Shown piece by piece: positions 1 through 8,068 of a stretch of DNA of 64,000 nucleotides; position 1 is the first letter of the stretch, and every line of letters starts with the position of its first letter. The position numbers were made by a program, and so were the translations under genes. The DNA lies in NCBI GenBank assembly GCA_964453155.1, contig CAYVQU010000003.1, forward strand, positions 13,421 to 77,420, in the 5' to 3' direction. The notes beneath the pieces are model-generated. The model was not told where the DNA came from and did no database searches. It was given only the letters and a program-made list of their open reading frames with translations. Source of the stretch: CAYVQU01 sp964453155 (GTDB lineage Bacteria; Chloroflexota; Anaerolineae; Anaerolineales; UBA11858).

Positions 1-300
1 ACCAGCATCCATTACGCCGAACAAATCGCCGGGCGGCGGCAATTCATTCGGTGGGCTCTCACCCCCCAAGGGATCATGGAATGTCACCACTGGCCGAACT
101 GCTCTTATGGATTCAATCGCATTGGGCCATTAATCGAGCGATATGTACGGTCAACAAACATTGGGAACGCCCATGTTCAAGCAATTCCATTGTCGGCCTT
201 AATGGAACAAGCGACCGACATGATCGCGGCTGATCCGGCAGCACTGTTATGCAGTCAGGCTAGTTGTGAGCGGTGCACCACGGTTCGGAAATTCATCTAA
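1..300 (+). CDS. 3' end of an unidentified Cys-rich protein (partial)
   Basis: The reading frame is open from the first base of the window and stops with TAA at 298-300, so this is the C-terminal ~99 residues of a longer gene. The tail is rich in Cys, with CHHWPNC near residue 28 and CSQASCERC near the end, which suggests metal or Fe-S binding. I do not recognise the family. An internal ATG at 76 is possible, but the upstream frame has no stop, so a partial gene is the simpler reading. Confidence 0.5.
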   Translation, partial: TSIHYAEQIAGRRQFIRWALTPQGIMECHHWPNCSYGFNRIGPLIERYVRSTNIGNAHVQAIPLSALMEQATDMIAADPAALLCSQASCERCTTVRKFI

Positions 301-366
301 CAAAATGTTTAGGTGATTCATATACTTTTCTAACGCCGCTAGAGAGCATCTCCAACCTGCCGATGT

Positions 367-372
367 TATAAT
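367..372 (+). promoter_or_regulatory. Possible -10 element upstream of clpC
   Basis: A TATAAT hexamer lies about 130 bases before the clpC start codon. No convincing -35 is present at the usual distance, and neither a CIRCE nor a HAIR heat-shock inverted repeat is seen between 301 and 503. Confidence 0.3.
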
Positions 373-503
373 CTGATGGCAGGTTTTGTCATTTTAGTCA
401 TAATGACGCTGGGTGTCGACAATACTTTGCCACCCATTCCGACCATTGTTGTGCGGGAAACCTGCGCCCCAATAAGCCACCGCACAACCTAAAGGATAGT
501 CCC

Positions 504-2987
504 ATGATGCGATTTGATCGCTTTACCGAACGAGCCCAAGAGGCCGCTCAAAGGGCTGCTGAGATCATTCAGCGGTACGGACACAATCAAATTGACTCCG
601 AACATATTCTCCTGGCTCTCATTGAGCAGCCCCAGGGTGTGATCTCTCAACTATTGGAAGCATTAAAAGTTGACCCCGAAGCCTTAACCGATCGGTTAGA
701 TTATGTGTTACGAACCAGTCCCAAAGCTAATATTTTTGGGGGTGGTGCTGGACAAATTTTCATTACCCCCCGGGTAAAACGAATTGTCGATTTAGCCAAT
801 CAAGAGGCCAACCGCCTCAAAGACGAATATATTTCAACCGAACATCTTTTCCTGGCAATTTTGAGTGAACGCAATACCCCGGCAACTCGCCTGCTCGAAG
901 GGGCCGGCGTTACCAAAGAACGAGTGTACGAGTCTATCCAGCAAGTACGGGGCGGACAACGGGTAACTGATCCCCAGGCCGAAAGCAAATACCGGGTACT
1001 GGAGAAGTATTCCCGAGATCTGACCACCATGGCCCGCGAGGGAAAATTAGACCCGGTGATTGGCCGCGACGCCGAAATTTTACGCGTCATCCAAATTCTT
1101 TCGCGCCGAACAAAGAACAACCCGGTTTTGATCGGTGAAGCCGGAGTCGGAAAAACTGCGATTGTGGAAGGGCTGGCCCAAAAAATATCTACGAACGACG
1201 TACCCGAAATTCTATCCGGCAAAAAAGTCGTCTCTCTGGATTTAGGGGCGATGATCGCTGGGTCTCGCTTCCGGGGTGAATTTGAAGAACGCCTGAAAGC
1301 CGCGATCGAAGATATTCAGCGATCAGAAGGTGAGATCATTCTCTTCATTGATGAGTTGCACACCGTCGTCGGGGCTGGAGCTGCTCAAGGGGCATTAGAT
1401 GCCTCTAATATGCTCAAGCCAGCCCTGGCCCGGGGTGAACTGCAATGTGTGGGAGCTACCACTCTTGATGAGTATCACAAACACATCGAGAAAGATTCTG
1501 CTCTGGAACGTCGCTTTGCTCCTGTATTCGTTGAGGAACCATCGGTTGAAGATACTATCCTGATGTTACAAGGTCTACGTGACCGGTATGAAGCCCATCA
1601 CAAGGTTAGTTTTTCTGAAGAAGCTTTGGTCGCCGCGGCCCGGTTCTCAGACCGCTATGTCTCCGACCGCCATCTTCCGGACAAAGCCATCGACCTGATG
1701 GACGAAGCCGCGGCCAAACTCAGGGTGGCCCTTTATTCCCTGCCCCCCGAGTTAAAGGCGATGAAAACTGAAATCGATCGTCTCGAAGCCGAGGAAGAAC
1801 AATCCGGTTTAGAACGCGATTATGAACGGGCCGCTGAAAAAAAGGCCGAACGACTGCGCCTTGAGACTGAATTCAAAACCGAACGTGACGTTTGGGAGGC
1901 CGAACACGGCATCGACGAAATTGTAGACGAAGACGATGTTGCCGAAGTAGTTGCCCAATGGACCGGGATCCCTGTCAGCCAGATGATGGAGACCGAGGCC
2001 GAGAAGCTACTCCACATGGAAGACCGTCTGCACGAACGGATCATCGGTCAGCACGAAGCTATTGTGGCCATCTCCGACGCCATCCGCCGGGCCCGATCTG
2101 GGCTGAAAGACCCTCGTCGCCCGATTGGCTCTTTCATCTTTATCGGCCCGTCAGGGATCGGCAAGACCGAGTTGGCCAAAGCACTGGCCGAGTTCATGTT
2201 TGATGATGAAGATGCTCTCGTCCGAATTGACATGAGTGAATACCGCGAGCAACACGCCGTTTCGCGATTATTTGGTGCTCCCCCAGGATATGTCGGCTAC
2301 GAAGAAGGCGGCCAATTAACGGAAGCCGTCCGTCGCCGCCCCTATCGAGTAGTGCTCTTCGACGAAATCGAAAAAGCGCACCCTGAAGTCTGGAATTCGC
2401 TCCTTCAAATCCTCGATGACGGTCGCCTAACTGATGGTCAAGGACATTTAGTCGATTTCCGCAACACCGTATTGATCATGACCAGCAACTTAGGGACCAA
2501 ATACGTGAGTAAGTCTGGACCGGTAGGTTACAACCTGCCTGGAGTCGAAGCTGAAGATCGCGAAGCTCAACGCCTCATCGAAAGAGAACTCAAGAAAACT
2601 TTCCGCCCAGAATTCATTAACCGGATTGATGAGATCATTACCTTCTCAGCCTTGTCATTGGATGATATGGTCGAAATTGTCAATCTACAGATGAAAGATG
2701 TCGCGGAACGATTGATGGAACATGGCATTCAAGTCGAACTCACCCCTGCCACCCTACAATGGCTCGCCGAAGTAGGCTATGATCCCGACTTTGGCGCTCG
2801 TCCTCTCAAACGCGCGTTGCAAAAACATGTCGAAAGTCCCCTATCGCTCAAGCTCTTAAGTGGCGAATTCAAAGACAGCGCCGCGATTCGGGTTGATGTC
2901 GACGAAGATGCCCAATCTCTGGTTTTCATCTCTAAAGAAAAGGCCGATGAGCCAGTCGTTACTGAGACAGAATCTGTTGAAGCGTAA
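504..2987 (+). CDS. clpC: ATP-dependent Clp protease ATP-binding subunit ClpC
   Basis: This AAA+ unfoldase (827 aa) feeds substrates to the ClpP protease in the cytoplasm. Two N-terminal Clp_N repeats occupy residues ~5-145. The first AAA module has Walker A GEAGVGKT near 211 and Walker B with FIDELHTV near 280. The second has GPSGIGKT near 548. The linker between them is short and UVR-like (YERAAEKKAERLRLE), not the long ClpB M-domain, which points to ClpC. A GPVGYN stretch near 672 sits where ClpC carries its ClpP-docking VGF-type loop, supporting a protease role rather than disaggregation. No clpP is in the window. The start follows AAAGGA; a strong terminator lies downstream. Confidence 0.93.
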   Translation: MMRFDRFTERAQEAAQRAAEIIQRYGHNQIDSEHILLALIEQPQGVISQLLEALKVDPEALTDRLDYVLRTSPKANIFGGGAGQIFITPRVKRIVDLANQEANRLKDEYISTEHLFLAILSERNTPATRLLEGAGVTKERVYESIQQVRGGQRVTDPQAESKYRVLEKYSRDLTTMAREGKLDPVIGRDAEILRVIQILSRRTKNNPVLIGEAGVGKTAIVEGLAQKISTNDVPEILSGKKVVSLDLGAMIAGSRFRGEFEERLKAAIEDIQRSEGEIILFIDELHTVVGAGAAQGALDASNMLKPALARGELQCVGATTLDEYHKHIEKDSALERRFAPVFVEEPSVEDTILMLQGLRDRYEAHHKVSFSEEALVAAARFSDRYVSDRHLPDKAIDLMDEAAAKLRVALYSLPPELKAMKTEIDRLEAEEEQSGLERDYERAAEKKAERLRLETEFKTERDVWEAEHGIDEIVDEDDVAEVVAQWTGIPVSQMMETEAEKLLHMEDRLHERIIGQHEAIVAISDAIRRARSGLKDPRRPIGSFIFIGPSGIGKTELAKALAEFMFDDEDALVRIDMSEYREQHAVSRLFGAPPGYVGYEEGGQLTEAVRRRPYRVVLFDEIEKAHPEVWNSLLQILDDGRLTDGQGHLVDFRNTVLIMTSNLGTKYVSKSGPVGYNLPGVEAEDREAQRLIERELKKTFRPEFINRIDEIITFSALSLDDMVEIVNLQMKDVAERLMEHGIQVELTPATLQWLAEVGYDPDFGARPLKRALQKHVESPLSLKLLSGEFKDSAAIRVDVDEDAQSLVFISKEKADEPVVTETESVEA

Positions 2988-3030
2988 GGCCAGACAGTTT
3001 TGAGCTAGTCCAGTCGAATTTCTAATTACG

Positions 3031-3085
3031 CACAAACACAAAATCGCCCTCTAATCGGTATGGAGGGCGATTTTGTGTTTGTGAA
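3031..3085 (+). terminator. Rho-independent terminator of clpC
   Basis: A perfect 21-bp inverted repeat (3031-3051 with 3063-3083) has an 11-nt loop and T-rich sequence in the 3' arm. Confidence 0.85.
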
Positions 3086-3223
3086 AATCATATCAAAGCT
3101 ATTACGTCTGTCATTACATTCGGGAGGTTTGCCACTGGTAGGAGTTATCATGTTCAGCTAAATTTGTAAGAACGCGTTTTAGGGCCTTAGCCCGGGTTGA
3201 AATACCATCGCACACAAACCATC

Positions 3224-3712
3224 ATGCTAGAAAATATCTTCAACCAAATCCCATTATTTGCTGATTTGAGTCCCGAACAAGTTGAGTTGCTGGACCCGAT
3301 TTTTTCGCTGGAAACATGCCCAGTCGAAGCTGTCATTTTTGAGCAAGGCGCAATTGCTGACTATTTGTATATCGTCGTCGAAGGCGAAGTTGCGATTTGC
3401 TTCAACCCCGATGACGGAGAGCCCTTAATTGTTTCGAAAATTAAACCTAATGGTGTATTTGGGTGGTCGGCTGCGTTCGGAACCGATACTTATACTTCTG
3501 GAGCAACTTGTATTTCTGACACGCGACTTCTAAAAGTTTTAGGCACGGATCTAAAAAAATTTCGTCAAAATCAACCAGAAACGGGTATACTTATCCTCGA
3601 ACGGCTGGCTGAAGTAGTCGTAAAACGCATTAAAAGTACGGCCGCTCAGGATCAAATCGTTGCTTTATTAGATCATGCCCTAGAAAATGGAGTAAAACCT
3701 ATTGGAGGTTGA
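3224..3712 (+). CDS. Cyclic nucleotide-binding domain protein lacking a DNA-binding domain
   Basis: The 162-residue protein is essentially one Crp-type cyclic-nucleotide-binding beta-roll (LFADLSPEQVELL near the N-terminus, then IVVEGEVAICF and GVFGWSAAFG) plus a C-terminal helix. The helix-turn-helix of true Crp/Fnr regulators is absent, so it is more likely a stand-alone sensor or partner than a transcription factor. ATG at 3224 fits the family start better than the upstream TTG at 3197. The stop lies 2 bases before the ATG of the NifU-like gene, and that gene's GGAGG ribosome site is inside this coding sequence, so the two are probably co-translated. Confidence 0.75.
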   Translation: MLENIFNQIPLFADLSPEQVELLDPIFSLETCPVEAVIFEQGAIADYLYIVVEGEVAICFNPDDGEPLIVSKIKPNGVFGWSAAFGTDTYTSGATCISDTRLLKVLGTDLKKFRQNQPETGILILERLAEVVVKRIKSTAAQDQIVALLDHALENGVKPIGG

Positions 3713-3714
3713 TA

Positions 3715-3966
3715 ATGGCCGAAAACAATAATTCATACTCAAAAACAGAAATGTTGCAAGGTCTGGTCACCCAGATCAGCGCATTTATCGAACAATACCA
3801 CGGTGGTTCTGTCGAGTTTATTTCCTTCGAAAATGATGAGCTCAAAGTCAAATTGGGCGGGGCCTGCGTAGGCTGCCCCATGTCGGCTTCGACTCTCCAC
3901 GGTTACGTTGAAGGTCAGGTGAAAGTTTATTTCCCAGGTGTCAAAGTAACCGGCGTCGAAGACTAA
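3715..3966 (+). CDS. NifU-like C-terminal domain Fe-S scaffold
   Basis: The small protein (83 aa) matches the NifU C-terminal/NfuA-like domain: GGSVEFISF, LKVKLGGACVGCPMSASTL and a terminal PGVKVTGV. The CVGC motif (CxxC) binds a bridging [4Fe-4S] cluster for delivery to apo-proteins. It starts at ATG 3715 behind GGAGG at 3704-3708, directly after the cyclic-nucleotide-domain gene. A compact hairpin terminator follows. Confidence 0.85.
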   Translation: MAENNNSYSKTEMLQGLVTQISAFIEQYHGGSVEFISFENDELKVKLGGACVGCPMSASTLHGYVEGQVKVYFPGVKVTGVED

Positions 3967-3981
3967 ATTTCCTTTAACACC

Positions 3982-4016
3982 AACAGGGCGACCTATACGG
4001 TCGCCCTGTTTTATTT
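3982..4016. terminator. Bidirectional terminator between nifU-like gene and ggt
   Basis: A perfect 12-bp stem (3982-3993 with 3999-4010) has a 5-nt loop and is followed by TTATTT. It sits between convergent genes and could serve both strands. Confidence 0.8.
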
Positions 4017-4035
4017 AATCAGCTAATTTGGGGAG

Positions 4036-5688
4036 TTATAAACTCATGGCACAGCCATCGGCCCGGGGATCACTGCCCCCCCACAAAACGCCACTTGCTA
4101 AGTCCCGCATAATCACCTGACCGCGCCCGAAGAGTGCCCGTCCAAATCCCGAAGTCAACTGGGCCGGATGGCCCATCATGGTGAGTTTGGTATATTCGTG
4201 TTCGGGAACCCCATATTCGATCCCGACACTGCCATTGGCTTCCCCACTCTGAATGCAGAACCGAGGCCGGTCGAGCGCCGTTTGGGGATCGGCTCCATCA
4301 TCGATGAGGGCACTGGCAACTTGTAGATGTCCCTGGGGCTGCATAAAGCCGCCCATGACACCGAAGCTGGCAACTAAGTCACCCTGTCCTTTATCCTCTA
4401 TCTCCTGTTCTGTATCTCTCGTTATCATGGAAGGAATGATGGTATGGTATGGTCGCTTACCCGGTTGCAACGCATTTGGATGTTCAGGATCTAGGCTGAA
4501 ATTGTGGCCCCGATTTTGAAGGGTGAAACCCCAACCCTGGGGGACGATCCCGGTACCGAAGCCCATGTAGTTGCTGTTGATGAAAGAGCAGGCATTACCC
4601 GCGGCATCAACGGTAGTCAGATAGACGGTATCGGAGGAAGCCACCGGTGTGCCGAAATGCTGGTCGAGGGTGGCGAGTTGCGGGTTGATACGTTTGCGGC
4701 GGTCGGCAGCATATTCTTTAGATAATAATTGTTCTAAGGGGATATCTGAAAATTGGGGATCGGATACATACCAACGGGTGTCAGCAAAAGCCAGCCGGAG
4801 GGCCTCTATTTGGAGATGGAGACGTTCGGCGGATAATGAGGGGAGGTTGGCAACATCAAAACCTTCGAGAATGTTCAGCGCAATTAAGGCTGTGAGACCC
4901 TGGCCATTGGGGGGACATTCCCAAATACGGTAGCCGCGATAAAGCGTGCTGAGGGGGTCATCCCAAGTGGCGGTGTGAGCGGCGAGATCGGCTTCTGTTA
5001 GGCAACCACCCGCTGATTGGATCACCGCGGCGATGGCGGTGGCAATTTCGCCCTGATAAAAGGCCTCTTGCCCGCCCTCAGCGATAACTCTGAAGGTCTG
5101 GGCCAGACCTGGATTTTTGAAAATCTCACCAGGTTTAGGCCCCCTACCGTCGATGGTGAGTTCGTGGCCGTTGAGGGCTTCGGCCAGTTGGCGTTGCGCC
5201 CCACGACCCCAAAAATACGCGGTGGTAGGCGCTACCGGAAAACCTTCTTCGGCCAGGCGGATAGCCGGAGCCAAAACATCGGTCAGGGTTAGCTGGCCAT
5301 GCCGGGCGACCATCTCACACCACCCGGAGCAGGCGCCGGGAACCGTAATCGTGTAGGGATGGTAGGGCGGCAATTCATCGCCGAGACCTTCTTTTTGGAG
5401 ACGTTCCAACGTCAAAGCCGTGGGAGCCCGGCCAGAGGCGTTGAGGGCCGTCACCCGCCCGGTAGCCGCCTCATAATAGAGGGCGAAAGCATCCCCCCCA
5501 ATTCCAGTTGAGGTCGGTTCGGTGACATTTAAGGCCGCGGCGGTTGCGACGGCTGCATCGGCCGCGGTCCCCCCCATCCGTAATATTTCTAATCCAGCAG
5601 CGACGGCTAAAGGTTGGGATGTGGCGACCATCCCCTGGGTTCCAACAATGGTCGAACGACGTGATTGAAATTCAAAAAAATGACGCAT
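4036..5688 (-). CDS. ggt: Gamma-glutamyltransferase family protein (Ntn hydrolase)
   Basis: A 550-residue gamma-glutamyltranspeptidase-like enzyme, hydrolysing or transferring gamma-glutamyl groups such as those of glutathione. Family features are the N-terminal GMVATSQPLA, GGTAADAAVA and GIGGDAFAL. The maturation site SDTVYLTTVD is followed by GNACSFINSNYMGFGTG; the Thr after SD matches the Thr that becomes the small-subunit N-terminus in the E. coli enzyme. No signal peptide is visible. ATG 5688 has GGAGAAGAG just upstream, better than TTG 5700. An odd hydrophilic stretch (RDTEQEIEDKGQGD) before the conserved FGVMGGFMQPQGH is encoded by purine-rich word repeats at 4391-4421 and looks like an in-frame insertion. 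Confidence 0.88.
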   Translation of the reverse strand: MRHFFEFQSRRSTIVGTQGMVATSQPLAVAAGLEILRMGGTAADAAVATAAALNVTEPTSTGIGGDAFALYYEAATGRVTALNASGRAPTALTLERLQKEGLGDELPPYHPYTITVPGACSGWCEMVARHGQLTLTDVLAPAIRLAEEGFPVAPTTAYFWGRGAQRQLAEALNGHELTIDGRGPKPGEIFKNPGLAQTFRVIAEGGQEAFYQGEIATAIAAVIQSAGGCLTEADLAAHTATWDDPLSTLYRGYRIWECPPNGQGLTALIALNILEGFDVANLPSLSAERLHLQIEALRLAFADTRWYVSDPQFSDIPLEQLLSKEYAADRRKRINPQLATLDQHFGTPVASSDTVYLTTVDAAGNACSFINSNYMGFGTGIVPQGWGFTLQNRGHNFSLDPEHPNALQPGKRPYHTIIPSMITRDTEQEIEDKGQGDLVASFGVMGGFMQPQGHLQVASALIDDGADPQTALDRPRFCIQSGEANGSVGIEYGVPEHEYTKLTMMGHPAQLTSGFGRALFGRGQVIMRDLASGVLWGGSDPRADGCAMSL

Positions 5689-5747
5689 TCTCTTCTCCAA
5701 AACAAAAATGAACCCTAATTATACTGGAATACGTATTTGGCAGGTCT

Positions 5748-5948
5748 TTAGAATAAACTGAACCAATCGGTACCTAACACTACCGAACAACTCATGGCCA
5801 CAAACAGGATCAACAAAATAAATCCACAACCACAACCGCCGCAAGATAGGCCGCGGCCAAATCCAAAGCGATCTTGCAGCCAATCGAAAATCCAATTAAG
5901 GAAAGCTAATTTAAATAATCCTGATAAACATCCTGGTCGGTCGTTCAC
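5748..5948 (-). CDS. Small Gly/Cys-rich membrane protein, unknown
   Basis: This 66-residue frame begins with GTG 5 bases after a clear AGGAG site and has one long hydrophobic segment (FILLILFVAMSCSVVL, residues ~43-58) preceded by a Cys/Gly cluster (CGGCGCG). The ribosome site and composition argue for a real gene. The family is not recognised; a single-pass membrane microprotein is the safest description. Confidence 0.6.
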   Translation of the reverse strand: MNDRPGCLSGLFKLAFLNWIFDWLQDRFGFGRGLSCGGCGCGFILLILFVAMSCSVVLGTDWFSLF

Positions 5949-6015
5949 AATAATCTCCTTACAAGTTGGGTGGATGGTTGGTTAGTTGAATATACGTGAT
6001 GGAGGCTCAAAAGTC

Positions 6016-6621
6016 TCATCCAAAATACTCAAGTGACAATAACTGAGATATTACCGCGCGTTCGGGCCAGGAAACCACATAAAATGCGGGTAAACCCAAT
6101 GCTTGCCAGAAAGGAAATATATCATCGCCTGTAATTTGAGCATAATATAACGACATGACCGTGCCATGGGAAACAATTCCAATATTTTGCAATGGGTGGG
6201 CAGCCACTAGTTCTTGAACCGTGGTTGAGAAGCGCGCCAAGGCTTGGTTGGCAGTCTCACGGCCCATGACCAGTTGGTCGGGGTTTGAAAACAAGTTGGC
6301 AATGCGAGCGAGAAATTCTTCCCGGCTGACGATCGGACCGCGGTCGCGTTCGTGTTCGTGCAGGCCACCACGCACGTGACAGGGAATGCCCAGCTTTTGG
6401 GCGACAATTTCCCCCGTTTGAACAGCTTTAGGTTCCACACTGGTGAAAATTAACTCAGGTGCAAAGTCTCGGAGAATTTCTGCTAAAGGATAACAGCGTG
6501 CGCGGCCTTCCTGGGTCAGGCCCCAGTGATGCGGTGGTAAGCTTTCATCCAATTTTGAGAGCGAATGGCGGATAAAAATGATTTTTGACATTGGGCTAAA
6601 AATATCAACGAGGCCTTTCAT
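6016..6621 (-). CDS. Histidine phosphatase (phosphoglycerate mutase) superfamily protein
   Basis: A 201-residue histidine phosphatase-like protein. The catalytic phosphohistidine motif is IRHSLSKLD (usually RHGxT/S), followed by LTQEGRARCYPLAEIL, HEHERDRGP and the second catalytic His in GIVSHGTVMSLY. Ser replaces the common Gly after RH. The substrate cannot be told from the sequence. The start could be ATG 6621 or the internal ATG 6591 (MSKIIFIRHS); neither has a strong ribosome site. Confidence 0.75.
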   Translation of the reverse strand: MKGLVDIFSPMSKIIFIRHSLSKLDESLPPHHWGLTQEGRARCYPLAEILRDFAPELIFTSVEPKAVQTGEIVAQKLGIPCHVRGGLHEHERDRGPIVSREEFLARIANLFSNPDQLVMGRETANQALARFSTTVQELVAAHPLQNIGIVSHGTVMSLYYAQITGDDIFPFWQALGLPAFYVVSWPERAVISQLLSLEYFG

Positions 6622-6868
6622 AAGTCACCCAAGGAAAAATTTCGCGGGTTACTTAATGGCACCTGACTAATCGGGTTTGCCGCTGGATTTATCCTATAGT
6701 ATCTAGCAGTCTGGAAATTTCATCTCCAGAAAAGCAAAGGTGAGGAAATTTTGAACCGTTAAATAATAGCATCCATTAACAAATCAAGTCATAGTTCAAA
6801 AATTGATAGGATTTACAAAGTATATGTGAAGGTAATAATATCATCACAATAAAAACTAAAGTGGTATC

Positions 6869-7024
6869 ATGACCAGGTTCTTTGTAATCATGTTGGTCTG
6901 CAACTGGGTTTCAGTCACAATGCTGAAATTGCTCCCAGAAAAAATCATCAATTCGGCCTTAGCGCTACTTTTAATTTTTGCTGCGGTTGAACTCTCGGGT
7001 GTCTGGGCATACTTCATAAAATGA
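6869..7024 (+). CDS. 51-residue membrane microprotein translationally coupled to azlC
   Basis: An ATG at 6869 opens a 51-codon frame of two hydrophobic segments (FFVIMLVCNWVSV, and residues ~28-50 rich in L, A, I and F). Its TGA overlaps the azlC ATG in an ATGA junction, the same arrangement that links azlC to azlD. This suggests a three-gene membrane operon in which the small protein could be an accessory subunit. No clear ribosome site precedes it and the family is unknown. Confidence 0.5.
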   Translation: MTRFFVIMLVCNWVSVTMLKLLPEKIINSALALLLIFAAVELSGVWAYFIK

Positions 7025-7725
7025 ACCAGTCAACATATACTCGAAAATCAGAATTCTGGGCAGGGTTTAGGGCCACAATTCCACTTGTTGTTGGGGCTAT
7101 TCCATTTGGAATTATTTTTGGAGCTCTGGCAGTTACCGCGGGGCTGTCCCCGGCGGGGACAATGGGGATGTCTTTATTCGTTTTTGCAGGCTCATCCCAA
7201 TTTATCGCGGCCGGATTGATCGCCGCGGGCACCAATCTGGGGATCATCATTTTGACCACCTGGATCGTAAATCTGCGCCACGCGTTGTATTCGACCACGC
7301 TCGCGCCTCACATGAAGCACCTCCCCCATAGGTGGCTGCTGCCCTTAGGGTTTTGGCTCACCGATGAGTCTTTTGTTGTTACGATCAATCGATTCACCGC
7401 GGCAGATGATTCACCGTACAAACACTGGTATTTCTTCGGTTCAGCCGTATTCATGTATACCAATTGGCAACTGTGCACATTGATCGGCCTCATCGCGGGA
7501 CAAGCAATCCCTGATCCCGCCAGTTGGGGGTTAGATTTTGCCATGGTGGTTACATTCATTGGAATGGTGATCCCTATGATCAAAACCCACCCCACGTTGA
7601 TTGCCGTAGTCGTAGCCGGAGTTACTGCGATTGTGGCCAATAACTTGCCCAATCAGATCGGCCTGTTTTTAGCCGCAATTTTGGGCATGGCTGCGGGCGT
7701 GATCGCCGAACGGAAAACCGCATGA
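7021..7725 (+). CDS. azlC: AzlC family branched-chain amino acid exporter, large subunit
   Basis: A 234-residue polytopic membrane protein with the AzlC signatures PFGIIFGALAVTAGLSP, FAGSSQFIA and NLRHALYSTTLAPH. AzlC pairs with AzlD (YgaZH type) to export branched-chain amino acids or analogues from the cytoplasm. It overlaps the preceding micro-ORF and the following azlD by ATGA junctions. Confidence 0.93.
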   Translation: MNQSTYTRKSEFWAGFRATIPLVVGAIPFGIIFGALAVTAGLSPAGTMGMSLFVFAGSSQFIAAGLIAAGTNLGIIILTTWIVNLRHALYSTTLAPHMKHLPHRWLLPLGFWLTDESFVVTINRFTAADDSPYKHWYFFGSAVFMYTNWQLCTLIGLIAGQAIPDPASWGLDFAMVVTFIGMVIPMIKTHPTLIAVVVAGVTAIVANNLPNQIGLFLAAILGMAAGVIAERKTA

Positions 7726-8051
7726 ACGAGTTTTTACTCCTGTTTGGGATGTTTTTGGTCACGTTTGGGGTTCGTTATCCCGTGCTGGCATTCGTCAGCC
7801 GGGTTCAACTGCCGCCCCTGGTCGAACAAAGTCTAAAATATGTGCCCCCCACCGTCCTAATGGCCATTATTGCCCCCGCGATGTTGATCCCCGCTGGCAA
7901 AGGGATCACATTCGAGCTAACCAATGCCCCCCTCTACGCCGGCATTGTTGCCATCATCGTATCGTGGCGAACGAAGAATCTGTTACTGACAATTATCGTC
8001 GGCATGGTTGCCTTGTGGCTCTGGCGTGCCTTGATCATCCTAGTTTTTTAA
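7722..8051 (+). CDS. azlD: AzlD family exporter, small subunit
   Basis: A 109-residue protein with four predicted membrane helices and the family motif RYPVLAF near the N-terminus plus LKYVPPTVLMAIIAPAML. Its ATG overlaps the azlC stop by 4 nt, so the two subunits are coupled in translation. It is encoded convergently with selD. Confidence 0.9.
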   Translation: MNEFLLLFGMFLVTFGVRYPVLAFVSRVQLPPLVEQSLKYVPPTVLMAIIAPAMLIPAGKGITFELTNAPLYAGIVAIIVSWRTKNLLLTIIVGMVALWLWRALIILVF

Positions 8052-8068
8052 CCAATATACTCACCCCC

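Noticed and set aside
301..503. CIRCE or HAIR heat-shock operator before clpC
   Set aside because: Neither inverted repeat is found.
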